Positions 43,926 through 56,657 of a stretch of 64,000 nt of DNA are shown one piece after another. A program made the translations under genes and the position numbers. How positions within the stretch are numbered: position 1 is the stretch's first letter; every line of letters begins with the position of its first letter. The notes under the pieces were generated by a model. It searched no databases, was not told where the DNA came from, and saw only the letters and a program-made list of their open reading frames with translations. This stretch comes from Cepaea nemoralis (taxonomy: Eukaryota > Mollusca > Gastropoda > Stylommatophora > Helicidae), in the NCBI GenBank assembly GCA_014155875.1, contig JACEFZ010014572.1:1-64000 (forward strand), read 5' to 3'.

Positions 43926-44284
43926 AATATTTTACAAAAAAATCATGTTGCCTTCGGCTAACTCCCTTTCTTCTACTCTCATCAAAACAGACAAGTCATT
44001 GTAGGGTTCAGATGGGTCTCCTCAACCATCCCTGAACCCAACGAGACCCACTCTGGAACAAGGAACCCACCTTGGGACTGATATATGACCCCATGACCCT
44101 CTTGGGCAACAAAGGACAAACAAGTTGATACAATGTACGTCCCAACACAGCAACCACAGCTTCTCGCAATGATCGCTGGAGTTGCCATCTTGTACAGGAT
44201 ACACCACCACGAAGTAACACGTGTCTGCCAGGACTGCCACAGAAAACTGTTCCAGAAAAAAGGTATTTTTATTTCACATTTCAT

Positions 44285-44358
44285 TTACATGTAGTCATCA
44301 TATGATACTACATCCCTCTTTCCTCTGTGAGCAGAGCCTTTTTGTGAATTGTTGGCAG
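44285..44358 (-). CDS. NELFE: NELF-E terminal exon and stop
   Basis: Acceptor TTGTTTACTTTCAG with a good pyrimidine tract. It encodes ANNSQKGSAHRGKRDVVSYD then DYM and TAA, matching the conserved QNSPKGCHRDKR C-terminus. A possible AATAAA lies only 12 nt past the stop (plus 44268-44273), implying a very short 3' UTR if used. Confidence 0.9.
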
Positions 44359-47300
44359 CTGAAAGTAAACAACAGAAACACATAATTTTACCCAAAAAAT
44401 GTATGTGTAATTATTAATTAACAAAACAATCAAAAGACATTCAGATACACGAGAGGGTTTCAATTGAAAACATTAAAAGTGTGGCAGAAATTACAATAAC
44501 CATGCCATTGTTTTGTAACCTGTCAATATTGTTGTTAAGGATGGAAAGAGTGTTACGCATGTGACATCACAGTGCAGATGAACACAGTGATGCCATAAGG
44601 ACAGTTTAAAGATGGCCACCCACAAGAGAATGGCATGGTTATTGTAATTTCTATCACACTTTTAAGGTTTTCATTTGAACCCCCCACATATCTTACTTCA
44701 ACTCAAATATTTTTAACTCAGTTAATTGAATGCAATTACCAATCAAGTGCCGTCTCTACATTGATGGTCGACTTTTTTGTGTTTTGTTGTTGTTGTTCAC
44801 AAATATCTGGTCAACAATTTTAACTGCGGCTCGTCATGACCCAAGACGCTTATATTAGGTTGAAACTATCCTGATGTTGTGTACTACTCAATTCATACAC
44901 ACACACGGATGAAACAACCCCTTGCACGGAACAACAAAACAGCAGTCAATGTTTACACGAGGACTATTCCAAAATCAACCACCGCTTTTTTTTTTTTTTT
45001 TTGCATAACCTTTACAGGACATCGCTGTCAACATCAGCATCTTTCAGCTGTATGTTGATTTCTTGGCAAGATTACGCTCAGTAGTTTGCCATTGCTTTCT
45101 GAGCGGCCGGCTCACATACCCCGTAAGTTACAGATGCGATTCAAACCACTGCTGATACTCACCGTCATCACGTTACCGACGAGAGTATACGAGATTACGG
45201 AGAAAAGTCATAACTTCTAAGCCACGAAGCCGGCAACCACCGCTTGGCTGGTAAAAATAAACTGGTTGCCACAGCAACACCATTCACTGCTTGCATCATT
45301 CAGTAGTCTTTTAGTTCATTACATATCAACCAAACAGTCGCATTTGTTCAATGGTTCACGATTCACAAACAAACAAACATGGACACTGTTATTGCCTTTC
45401 CTGCCAGCTGCAAAATCTGTGGTGTGATTTGTTTTCTTCAAGAAGGTCAATATGCTGCCAAGATTAATCATCGATTGTGTCATGTGTACGGTGACAGCAT
45501 TATCAGTGACATTTCTGTGAGAGATTGGTGCAGGAAATTCAGAGATGGGCGTCAAGATGTGCATGATAAGGGTGGACAAGGATGACATTCATGTGTGACA
45601 GATGACCTCATTCAAAAAAAGTTGACAAAGTCAAAGTGGAAAAGTGTTGTTTCACAATTTCAGATCTTTCTACAGAATTTCCACACAGTTCTAGGACTAG
45701 TCTGTTTCGAATTGTCACACGGTGGTTAGGTTACCACAAATTCTGTTCACAGTGGGTACCAAAGCAACTGACTGACGTTCACAAAGCTCAAAGAATGGGC
45801 TCAGCTTTGATGTTCCTTCTGCGCTACTGGGAAGAGGGAGATTCATTTTTCGACAAAATAGTGACTGGGGACGAGACATGGGTTTACTTCGTGAATGCAG
45901 AGACGAAGGAACAGTCAAAACAGTGGATGCATATTCATTCTCCAAACAAGTCCAACAAATTCAAGCAAATATTTTGGCAACACATTGTTCTGGGACCGCA
46001 AGGGCATTTAGTTGACGGAATCCATGACACTAAGGACCACAATAACGTCAGAAGTTTATTGTGGAACACTGAAGAAGCTTCGTCGGTCGATCCAAAACAA
46101 AAGGCGAGGAATGCTCACCAGTGGTGTCATTATCCTGCATGACAACACACGCCCCCCCCCCCCCCCCCCCCCACACCACCACTGCTGCTCGTACAAAGGC
46201 TTTACTTGAGCAGTTTAGTGGGAAATTTTCAACCATTCCCCTTACAGCCTGAACTTGGCACCAAGCGATTATCATCTCGTCAGCAAGAACAAGGTCTGGC
46301 TGGCTACCCAGCACTTCGACACCGCCGAGGAGCTCATGGATGGAGTCAACAATTGCTATGTGCCATTCCTTGATTGGGGTTACAAAAACTTGTGCCATGG
46401 TATGACAAGTGCCTGAATTTAGGTGGTGACTATATGGGAAAGCAATGCAGTGATGTACATAACTTTTATATGTATGTAGATGTTATTGTCACTTTGTTTA
46501 AATGATAACCAGCCAATCGGATGTTGATTTTGGAAAAGCCCTCGTAAAACCCTATAATTGTCTTTAATATATCTGACACTTTCACAATTTGTATGCACAA
46601 TAATCCTATGCTAGTACTCCACAAAATATTCGATGTTTATAAAATAATTTGAATATTATAATATACATGTTGATTCAGGAGCAAAGTGGTTCACGGTGGC
46701 CAACTTCAAGCGCTCCATCTGCAAGGTCTTCCTGGCATATCTGAACGTAGAATGATCACTATCTGAGCTTTTCTACTCCTCGGCATTCAGACTGTCACAG
46801 GCCCAATGCAATGAGTAAGTTTTAAGAACTGTTTGCCTGTTTATTTTGCGCTGACTTGAGCACAAGATGACTTCACAAATAACACAGCATCAAGGGACCA
46901 ACAAATAACATGACTTCATCAAAGAAACTATCTGTCTGCCTGTCTACCTACCTATCCACTGTCTGCCCGCCTGTGGATCCATCCATCCGCCAGAATTCCC
47001 GCCCACCCGATGACTGCCCAGCCAGCCAGCCAATGATCTATCTATCTATATATCTATCTATCATATATCTATCTATCTATCTAGTCTATATATCTACCTA
47101 CCTACCTATCCATCCAACCATCCATCCATGAACACAGCAAACACCTACCTATACTGGCCCAAGGGACAGAAGACGAGGGCTCAGTCACGTTGTCCAGCAT
47201 GGGCTGTCTTCTGGCCATCTGAACACTCAGCTGTATGTTGTTGACCATACTCCCATTAACCTGTCACACATCAGTACAGGCTTGAATCAAACATGAGACA

Positions 47301-50300
47301 TCACCAGGCTCTCTCTCAACAACCACATCAGTACAGGCTTGAATCAGACATGAGACATCACCAGACTCTCTCACAACAACCACATCAGTACAGGCTTGAA
47401 TCAGACATGAGACATCACCAGACTCTCTCTCAACAACCACATCAGTACAGGCTTGAATCAGACATGAGACATCACCAGACTCTCTCTAAACAACCACATC
47501 AGCACAGGCTTGAATCAGACATGAGACAGACATCACCAGGCTCTCTCCCAACAACCACATCAGTACAGGCTTGAATCAGACATGAGACATCACCAGACTC
47601 TCTCACAACAACCACATCAGTACAGGCTTGAATCAGACATGAGACATCACCAGGCTCTCTCACAACAACCACATCAGTACAGGCTTGAATCAGACATGAG
47701 ACATCACCAGACTCTCTCTCAACAACCACATCAGTACAGGCTTGAATCAGACATGAGACAGACATCACCAGGCTCTCTCCCAACAACCACATCAGTACAG
47801 GCTTGAATCAGACATGAGACATCACCAGACTCTCTCTAAACAACCACATCAGTACAGGCTTGAATCAGACATGAGTCATCACCAGACTCCCTCTCAACAA
47901 CCACATCAGTACAGGCTTGAATCAAACATGAGACATCACCAGACTCTCTCTCTCTCAACAACCACATCAGTACAGGCTTGAATCCGACATGAGACATCAC
48001 CAGACTCTCTCTCAACAACCACATCTCAGATACAAACACCAATCACAATTGCACCATAATTGAGGAGAGAAAGCATGAAAGACACCAGGCGGTGCCTCTT
48101 GGAGCATATTTGATGGAAATTCCAAGGCACTCACATTGTAAATTGTGAGGCAATGCTACCACTGTTTTTCAGTTGTCACAATTGTTTTCAATGCATCTTT
48201 TCTTATTGCAGATCTCATATCTTTATCAACCAATCAACACTCAATGTCGCCAGCATGACACCTACCTATACTTTCAGCACTGTTTTGTCAAGCCTGTGGC
48301 TCAGTACATCCAACTTCGACAAGCATTTGTCGGGTTTTGCTTTCGCTAGTCTTTGGCTGCCCTCCTTCTACCTACAAGGCAGCAGGTTTGTGTCTCTCTA
48401 TGTCTGGTCCCTAGCCTTTGGTTGTCCTCCTTCTACGTACAAGCAGCAGGTTTGTATCTCTCTGCCTCTGGTCCCTATCCCTTAACCCTGTCTGATGTGG
48501 GAGACCCTACTAGTAGTCATGCTACCCTTTGCCTACCTCTTGGGGTAACTAGACCACACAAGCCACTTTATCTCCACAAGGTGAACAGAAATCAGAGGGA
48601 TAAACAGTCAATTTATATCTAAAAACACTGGTAAACTGTCAATTTATGCCTAAGAAATCTAGCAAACTGTTAATTTATGTCACAAACAGAAAACTCGTAA
48701 ACAGTCAATGTATGTCTAAGAAAACGTAAACAGTCAACTTATGTCACACACAAAAACTGGTAAACTGTCAATGTATGCCTAAGAAAACTGTCAATTTACA
48801 TCTCAGAAAACTGGTAAACTATCAATTTATGTCTAAGAAAACTGGTAAACTGTCAATTTATGTCTAAGAAAACTGGTAAACTGTCAATTTATGTCTAAGA
48901 AAACTGGTAAACAGTCAATTTATGTCTAAGAAAACTGGTAAACAGTCAATTTATGTCTAAGAAAACTGGTAAACTGTCAATTTATATCTAAGAAAACTGG
49001 TAAATTGTCAATGCATGTCAAAGAAAACTGGAAAACAGTCAAACTGGTAAACTGTCAATTTATGTGTAAGAAAACTGGTAAACTGTCAACGTATCTGTAA
49101 GAAAACTAATACTTAAACAAACTTAGGCAGTAAAACTCACTTCTGCAATTGCCTGTTCCGCTGCCTCCATATTTTCAAATGTAATAAATGCAGTGCTGAA
49201 AGATAACAAATGAACATACGGTTTTAACCAACTGGCACACACTATGCATCAAACAATACCAGAAGGGACATGTGCAGGAGTCTTTTATTCCCACTTTATC
49301 TTTCCTCTGAAAAGGAAAAAAAATTTTCTCACAAAGTACCGAGATATAAGGAGATCATGAGAAACGCTCAGCGTCAATAACTCGGGTTACAACCCGATTG
49401 GCTAATTCGGGGTCAAAGTAATGATATTTGAGACCTCCCCACCATCATACGCATCAGTGTCTGGCAGCTAATAGTTCCAGTTCTGTGTTGTTTGATGAGG
49501 CCCCTCATTCTCCCGAGGTGCCTCTCATGTCTGGCTGTACCAATTATTACTCCCAAGTCTCTCATTCTAGACAACGACGTGGATTCACTGGCATCAAAGC
49601 CCTCTGCTCTCGACATCTCTCTAAGGGAATTAATAACATGGGCATGATCCATGGGCTGGCCATCTGCAGGAGATGCAGAGCCAGCAAATTTATCAGCTCG
49701 TTTATTTCCTTCAACCCCCGGATGTTCCGTAACGAAGATGAAGGTGACTCTATGGACAACAAACCTCCGCAGTGATTCAATCCACTGTCTGTGTGCAGAA
49801 CCCGTCTCGACTTTTCGGATCATCCTCACTGAATCACTTAGGACACAAACATGAGTATAATTATGTGATTTCAGTCATATGAAAGCATGTGTCAGTGCCA
49901 TCACCTCCATCGTTGTCAAGAATGAGAGACTTGGGAGTAAGAACTGGCATAAATGGGACAAGTACACAGACTTGATTCAAGACTGGTGATTATGTGAGAC
50001 CGCAAACAACACTTAATAGATGATGATGGTCTATATCTAACTATCGACCTACCCAACTACTTACATACCTACCTACTAATTACCCATTACCCAATACTAA
50101 TTTACCTACCCAACTACTTACATACCTACCTACTAATTACCCATTACCCAATACTAATTTACCTACCCAACTACTTACATACCTACCTACTAATTACCCA
50201 TTACCCAATACTAATTTACCTACCCAACTACTTACATACCTACCTACTAATTACCCATTACCCAATACTAATTTACCTACCCAACTACTTACATACCTAC

Positions 50301-53300
50301 CTACTAATTACCCATTACCCAATACTAATTTACCTACCCAACTACTTACATACCTACCTACTAATTACCCATTACCCAATACTAATTTACTTACCCAACT
50401 ACTTACATACCTACCTACCAATAACCCATTACCCAATACTAATTTACCTACCCAACTACTTACATACCTACCTACTAATTACCCAATACTAATTTACCTA
50501 CCCAACTACTTACATACCTACCTACTAATTACCCATTACCCAATACTAATTTACCTACCCAACTACTCACATACCTACCTACTAATTACCCATCCAAAGT
50601 AAAGCCCTTCATCTATTTGTCCATCGACCTACATTTCCATCCATCTAAGCCAGAAATTATCCTATGCATTATATACAAGGCTGGTCTCCCTGGCAAAAGT
50701 GTTAACAACGCTGTTCGTAAACCCATATATTCTCGTAAGAAACAGCTGCGCAAGATTCGGCAGCAGATCGCGTCTTGTTGGTTAATTACGGAGGGTATGT
50801 GAGCCAGTCGTTTAGAAAGCAATGGCAAACTTGCGAACATAAAACTTGCCAAGACACCAACAGCAGCTGAAAAATCCTGGTGTTGACTGCAACGTCCCGT
50901 AAAGCAGTGGTTCTTAACCTTTTTTGGCCCATGTTCTTAACCTTTTTTGGCCCATGTTCTTAAACCTTTTTTGGCCCATGTTAACCTTTACCATATGTTC
51001 AGACCGTCATCCCCCCCCCCCCCCCCCCCCCCCCAGAATTTCCTCCCTATAAATCCCCCCACCCTTACACAGTATACATAAAAATGGAAGCTAAATTTAA
51101 TAACACATACTAGAACAAGTCTACACATCTATATAAAATGTGATTTGCAGGTCTACTTACGTTATAAAACGAATTTCATTAGGGCGAGAAGTACAGAACT
51201 GTAAAATTTAGAGGGAAAAACAATATTAAGTAACTGGTCCTTGTATTAATGTGATCTTGAAATAATCTTAATTCTCCCCCTGGAAACCCTAAAATTCCCC
51301 CCTGGGAGGAGGGGGGGGGGGGGAGAGGGAAATTCCCCACAGGTTGAGATAGCTGTAAAGGATATGCAGGGGAAAAACAATGATATACAAGACATACCTT
51401 TTGTCCATCTCCACGTTGATGCTGACAATTTTGCCAAAGTTGGAGAACGACTTGCGCAGCATATCCTCATTGATCCCCTGCCCGTGAACATACAGGGTGT
51501 TGCCTCTCTTTGGAGGTTCTCTGTGTTCTCTCTCCGGTCGGTCGTAGCTTCCTGCGATCACAAGCACACAAGGAAACATACTGATCTTACACAGGAGAAA
51601 ACCAAAGTTTGAGGTCTTTCATAAGAGTTAGCATCAGGTACTTATGCCACAGGTTTGCTAGGGGAACAGAGACATACTTGGACATGTGGTAGCCTGAGCA
51701 TGCATGGGTTTCTTCTGAGTTCAGGTATGTAGATTTTGACGTTTTACAGAAAACAGTAACAATATTACAGAAAACAGTAACAATATTACAGTAAACAGTA
51801 ACAATATTACAGTAAACAGTAACAATATTACAGTAAACAGTAACAATATCACAGTAAACAGTAACAATATCACAGTAAACAGTAACAATATCACAGTAAA
51901 CAGTAACAATATCACAGTAAACAGTAACAATATCACAGTAGACAGTAACAATATCACAGTAGACAGTAACAATATCACAGTAGACAGTAACAATATCACA
52001 GTAGACAGTAACAATATCACAGTAGACAGTAACAATATCACAGTAGACAGTAACAATATCACAGTAGACAGTAACAATATCACAGTAGACAGTAACAATA
52101 TCACAGTAGACAGTAACAATATCACAGTAGACAGTAACAATATCACAGTAGACAGTAACAATATCACAGTAGACAGTAACAATATCACAGTAGACAGTAA
52201 CAATATCACAGTAGACAGTAACAATATCACAGTAGACAGTAACAATATCACAGTAGACAGTAACAATATCACAGTAGACAGTAACAATATCACAGTAGAC
52301 AGTAACAATATCACAGTAGACAGTAACAATATCACAGTAGACAGTAACAATATCACAGTAGACAGTAACAATATCACAGTAGACAGTAACAATATCACAG
52401 TAGACAGTAACAATATCACAGTAGACAGTAACAATATCACAGTAGACAGTAACAATATCACAGTAGACAGTAACAATATCACAGTAGACAGTAACAATAT
52501 CACAGTAGACAGTAACAATATCACAGTAGACAGTAACAATATCACAGTAGACAGTAACAATATCACAGTAGACAGTAACAATATCACAGTAGACAGTAAC
52601 AATATCACAGTAGACAGTAACAATATCACAGTAGACAGTAACAATATCACAGTAGACAGTAACAATATCACAGTAGACAGTAACAATATCACAGTAGACA
52701 GTAACAATATCACAGTAGACAGTAACAATATCACAGTAGACAGTAACAATATCACAGTAGACAGTAACAATATCACAGTAGACAGTAACAATATCACAGT
52801 AGACAGTAACAATATCACAGTAGACAGTAACAATATCACAGTAGACAGTAACAATATCACAGTAGACAGTAACAATATCACAGTAGACAGTAACAATATC
52901 ACAGTAGACAGTAACAATATCACAGTAGACAGTAACAATATTACAGTAGACAGTAACAATTTTACAGTAGACAGTAACAATATTACAGTAGACAGTAACA
53001 ATATTACAGTAGACAGTAACAATATTACAGTAGACAGTAACAATATTACAGTAGACAGTAACAATATTACAGTAGACAGTAACAATATTACAGTAGACAG
53101 TAACAATATTACAGTAAACAGTAACAATATTACAGTAAACAGTAACAATATTACAGTAAACAGTAACAATATTACAGTAAACAGTAACAATATTACAGTA
53201 AACAGTAACAATATTACAGTAAACAGTAACAATATTACAGTAAACAGTAACAATATTACAGTAAACAGTAACAATATTACAGTAAACAGTAACAATATTA

Positions 53301-56300
53301 CAGTAAACAGTAACAATATTACAGTAAACAGTAACAATATTACAGTAAACAGTAACAATATTACAGTAAACAGTAACAATATTACAGTAAACAGTAACAA
53401 TATTACAGTAAACAGTAACAATATTACAGTAAACAGTAACAATATTACAGTACACAGTAACAATATTACAGTAAACAGTAACAATATTACAGTAAACAGT
53501 ACCAATATCTACAGTAAACAGTAACACTATTCATCCCAGTAAACAGTAACATTATTACAGTAAACAGTAACAATATTTACAGTAAACAGTAACAATATTA
53601 CAGTAAACAGTAAACCCAATATTACAGTAAACAGTAACAATATTACCGTAAACAGTAACAATATTACAGTAAACAGTAACACTATTACAGTAAACAGTAA
53701 CAATATTACAGTAAACAGTAACAATATACAGTAAACAGTAACAATTATTACAGGATAAACAGTAACACATATCTACAGTAAACAGTAACAATATGACAGT
53801 AAACCAGGTAACCATATATTACAGTAAACAGTAACAATATTACAGTAAACAGTAACAATATTACAGTAAAACAGTAACAATATTACAGTAAACAGTAACA
53901 ATATTACAGTAAACAGTAACCAATATTACAGTAAACAGTAACAATATTACAGTAAACAGTAACAATATTACAGTAAACAGTAACAATATTACAGTAAACA
54001 GTAACAATATTACAGTAAACAGTAACAATATTACAGTAAACAGTAACAATATTACAGTAAACAGTAACAATATTACAGTAAACAGTAACAATATTACAGT
54101 AAACAGTAACAATATTACAGTAAACAGTAAAATATTACAGTAAACAGTAACAATATTACAGTAAACAGTAACAATATTACAGTAAACAGTAACAATATTA
54201 CAGTAAACAGTAACAATATTACAGTAAACAGTAACAATATTACAGTAAACAGTAACAATATTACAGTAAACAGTAACAATATTACAGTATAACAGTAACA
54301 ATATTACAGTAAACAGTAACAATATTACAGTAAACAGTAACAATATTACAGTAAACAGTAACAATATTACAGTAAACAGTAACAATATTACAGTAAACAG
54401 TAACAATATTACAGTAAACAGTAACAATATTACAGTAAAACAGTAACAATATTACAGTAAACAGTAACAATATTACAGTAAACAGTACACAATATTACAG
54501 TAAACAGTAACAATATTACAGTAAACAAGTAACAATATTACAGTAAACAGTAACAATATTACAGTAAACAGTAACAATATTACAGTAAACAGTAACAATA
54601 TCTACAGTAAACAGTAACAATATTACAGTAAACAGTAAACAATATTACAGTAAACAGTAACAATATACAGTAAACAGTAACAATATTACAGTAAACAGTA
54701 ACAATATTACAGTAAACAGTAACAATATTACAGTAAACAGTAACAATATACAGTAAACAGTAACAATATTACAGTAAACAGTAACAATATTACAGTAAAC
54801 AGTAACAATATTACAGTAAACAGTAACAGAAGTTCTGTGTGGTAATCGTGGCAGATCTTGTATTTGTGTGTGCATCCACGGGTGTTGAACCCAAGTATGG
54901 TCCATACATGCGCTACTACTTCTACTGAATGTAAAAACTGCCCAGCCAATCACACACAGGCAAACAATGCTGGGGTTGATTGCGATGTCCTGTAAAGGAC
55001 ATGTGCGCGCGCGAGCATGCGTGCGTGATAGAGACTATATGATATGATGTAAATATGATACTATAAGCATGTCAATCAATCAGGTGCCGTCTCCACAATG
55101 AAAGTTGGCTGCATTGAATCTCCAGCACTGTCTGTCTCTCGCCTTGACTGTACATTCTGTCAGGCTGATGTTCATCCATCTCTTGATGTTATCTTCCCAC
55201 TTGTATCGTTGTCTACCTCTTACTCGCTTACCCTCAGCCTTGCCTTCCAGTATGGTTTTTATAAGAGTATCATGTCTTTTAACATGGCCGAAATATTTCA
55301 ACTTGCCTCCTCTTTATTTCTTCCATCAACTCTCTCTTCATTCCCAATTTTTCTAGGACCTCTGTATTTGATTGTTTTTGTTTCCATGAAATACAACATA
55401 TTCGTCTGTATATCCACATCTCCAAGGCCTCTATACGACTTTCTAGTTGCTTGTTCAATGTCCAGGCTTCCGCGCCATACAGTAGCGTTGAATATACGTA
55501 GCATTTGACTATTCTCATTTTTAATGCTTTGTTAATCTCTCTAGATGTTAATACTGATTTCATGCCGTTAAAAGCATTTTTGGCCATTCCTATTCTCTTT
55601 TTGATTTCTATTTCACTTCTGCCATCATCTGTTATTATATGTCCAAGATATGAGAAACTTGTTACTTGTTCTAGTATCTGCCTGTTTACTGTGATGTTCA
55701 TTGATGACCTTTCCTTTTCAATGCTAATTATCATAGTTTTTGTTTTTTGGATGTTAATATCTAAGCCATAATCTGCACTATGCCTGTTTACTTCTTCCAC
55801 TAGGTCTTGTAACTCTTGCTCATTTTCTGCTAGTAACGCGGTATCGTCAGCATACCTAAGATTGTTTATGAATCTTCCATTGATGTTAAGTCCAGGCAGT
55901 TCAACTTGTTTAAAAATTCTTTTTGTGTATAGGTTGAAGAGGCTTGGGGTCAGTACACATCCCTGCCGTACTCCTCTTGTTATCTCTATAGGTGACAATT
56001 AGTTATTTCCACATCTAATAGACGCCACTTGTTCCCAGTACAAGTACAAGTTATTAATAAGTCTGATGTCCTTTCCGTCTACTCCTATATCTTGAAATTT
56101 ATATAAGCATGAGAGAAATACAAAGAAACACAAATATCGACTTACTATTTCCGTAACCGGCTGAGACAAAGCTTTCATTTAACCCTTTCATTCGTTTTGA
56201 TGGCTGGAACAGACACAAGTAAAAGACCAAGTTATCAAACACATCATTAGCATGGTATTCCTGGACCTTTTCTCCGGGACATGCCAGTGTACTGGGGAAT

Positions 56301-56614
56301 GAACAGGCGGACAGATTGGCTGGCTCTGCAAAACTTCATGGAGTATTGATGCATGACAAGGCAGACATGGTCGCGGCCTTGTGGGAGCATGTGTACACCT
56401 CGGAGGAGCAAATGGGTCACCATGGTCTGGCAAGAATGAGACAGCGAGGAGTGGCGAGGGGATCTGGCTGATGCTCAACGCTCAGAGGAAAGGCGAGATG
56501 GACATATAATCAGATTGCTACTGGAACTATTGGTGTTGGAACTTTTTGTTGGCGCTGAGGATGGGGATGAAGCGCTTATGGGAATGCCCCGAATGCTGTG
56601 ATGTCGATTCCTAT

Positions 56615-56657
<43 letters not shown>

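Larger units (their letters stand above)
44956..46544 (+). mobile_element. Mariner transposon with a SINE in its left TIR
   Basis: TIRs: left CACGAGGACTATTCCAAAA and right, inverted, CGAGGGCTTTTCCAAAA, with TA at both edges (44954-44955 and 46545-46546). Without the 246-bp SINE and its duplicated target it would be about 1.33 kb, the usual mariner length. It lies in the last NELF-E intron, opposite to the gene. Confidence 0.9.

Noticed and set aside
43982..44284. 100-codon minus-strand frame next to the NELF-E stop
   Set aside because: Three overlapping minus-strand frames are open, none recognisable. The true NELF-E terminal exon ends just upstream at 44285.
46680..46800. Possible exon between the mariner and NELF-E exon g (minus-strand acceptor CTGTGACAG, or plus-strand VANFKRSICKVFLAY)
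   Set aside because: Phase does not fit between exon g and the terminal exon, and neither strand matches NELF-E.
47293..48042. Plus-strand MRHHQTLSQQPHQY repeats and minus-strand DVSCLIQACTDVV repeats
   Set aside because: Both strands of a 57-bp intronic minisatellite are open. There is no support for either as a protein.
51587..53527. 646-codon and 594-codon minus-strand frames of a seven-residue repeat
   Set aside because: The 21-bp unit is a multiple of three and lacks stops in two frames, so long frames are automatic. Three frames show the same behaviour and there is no codon bias or flanking gene signal.
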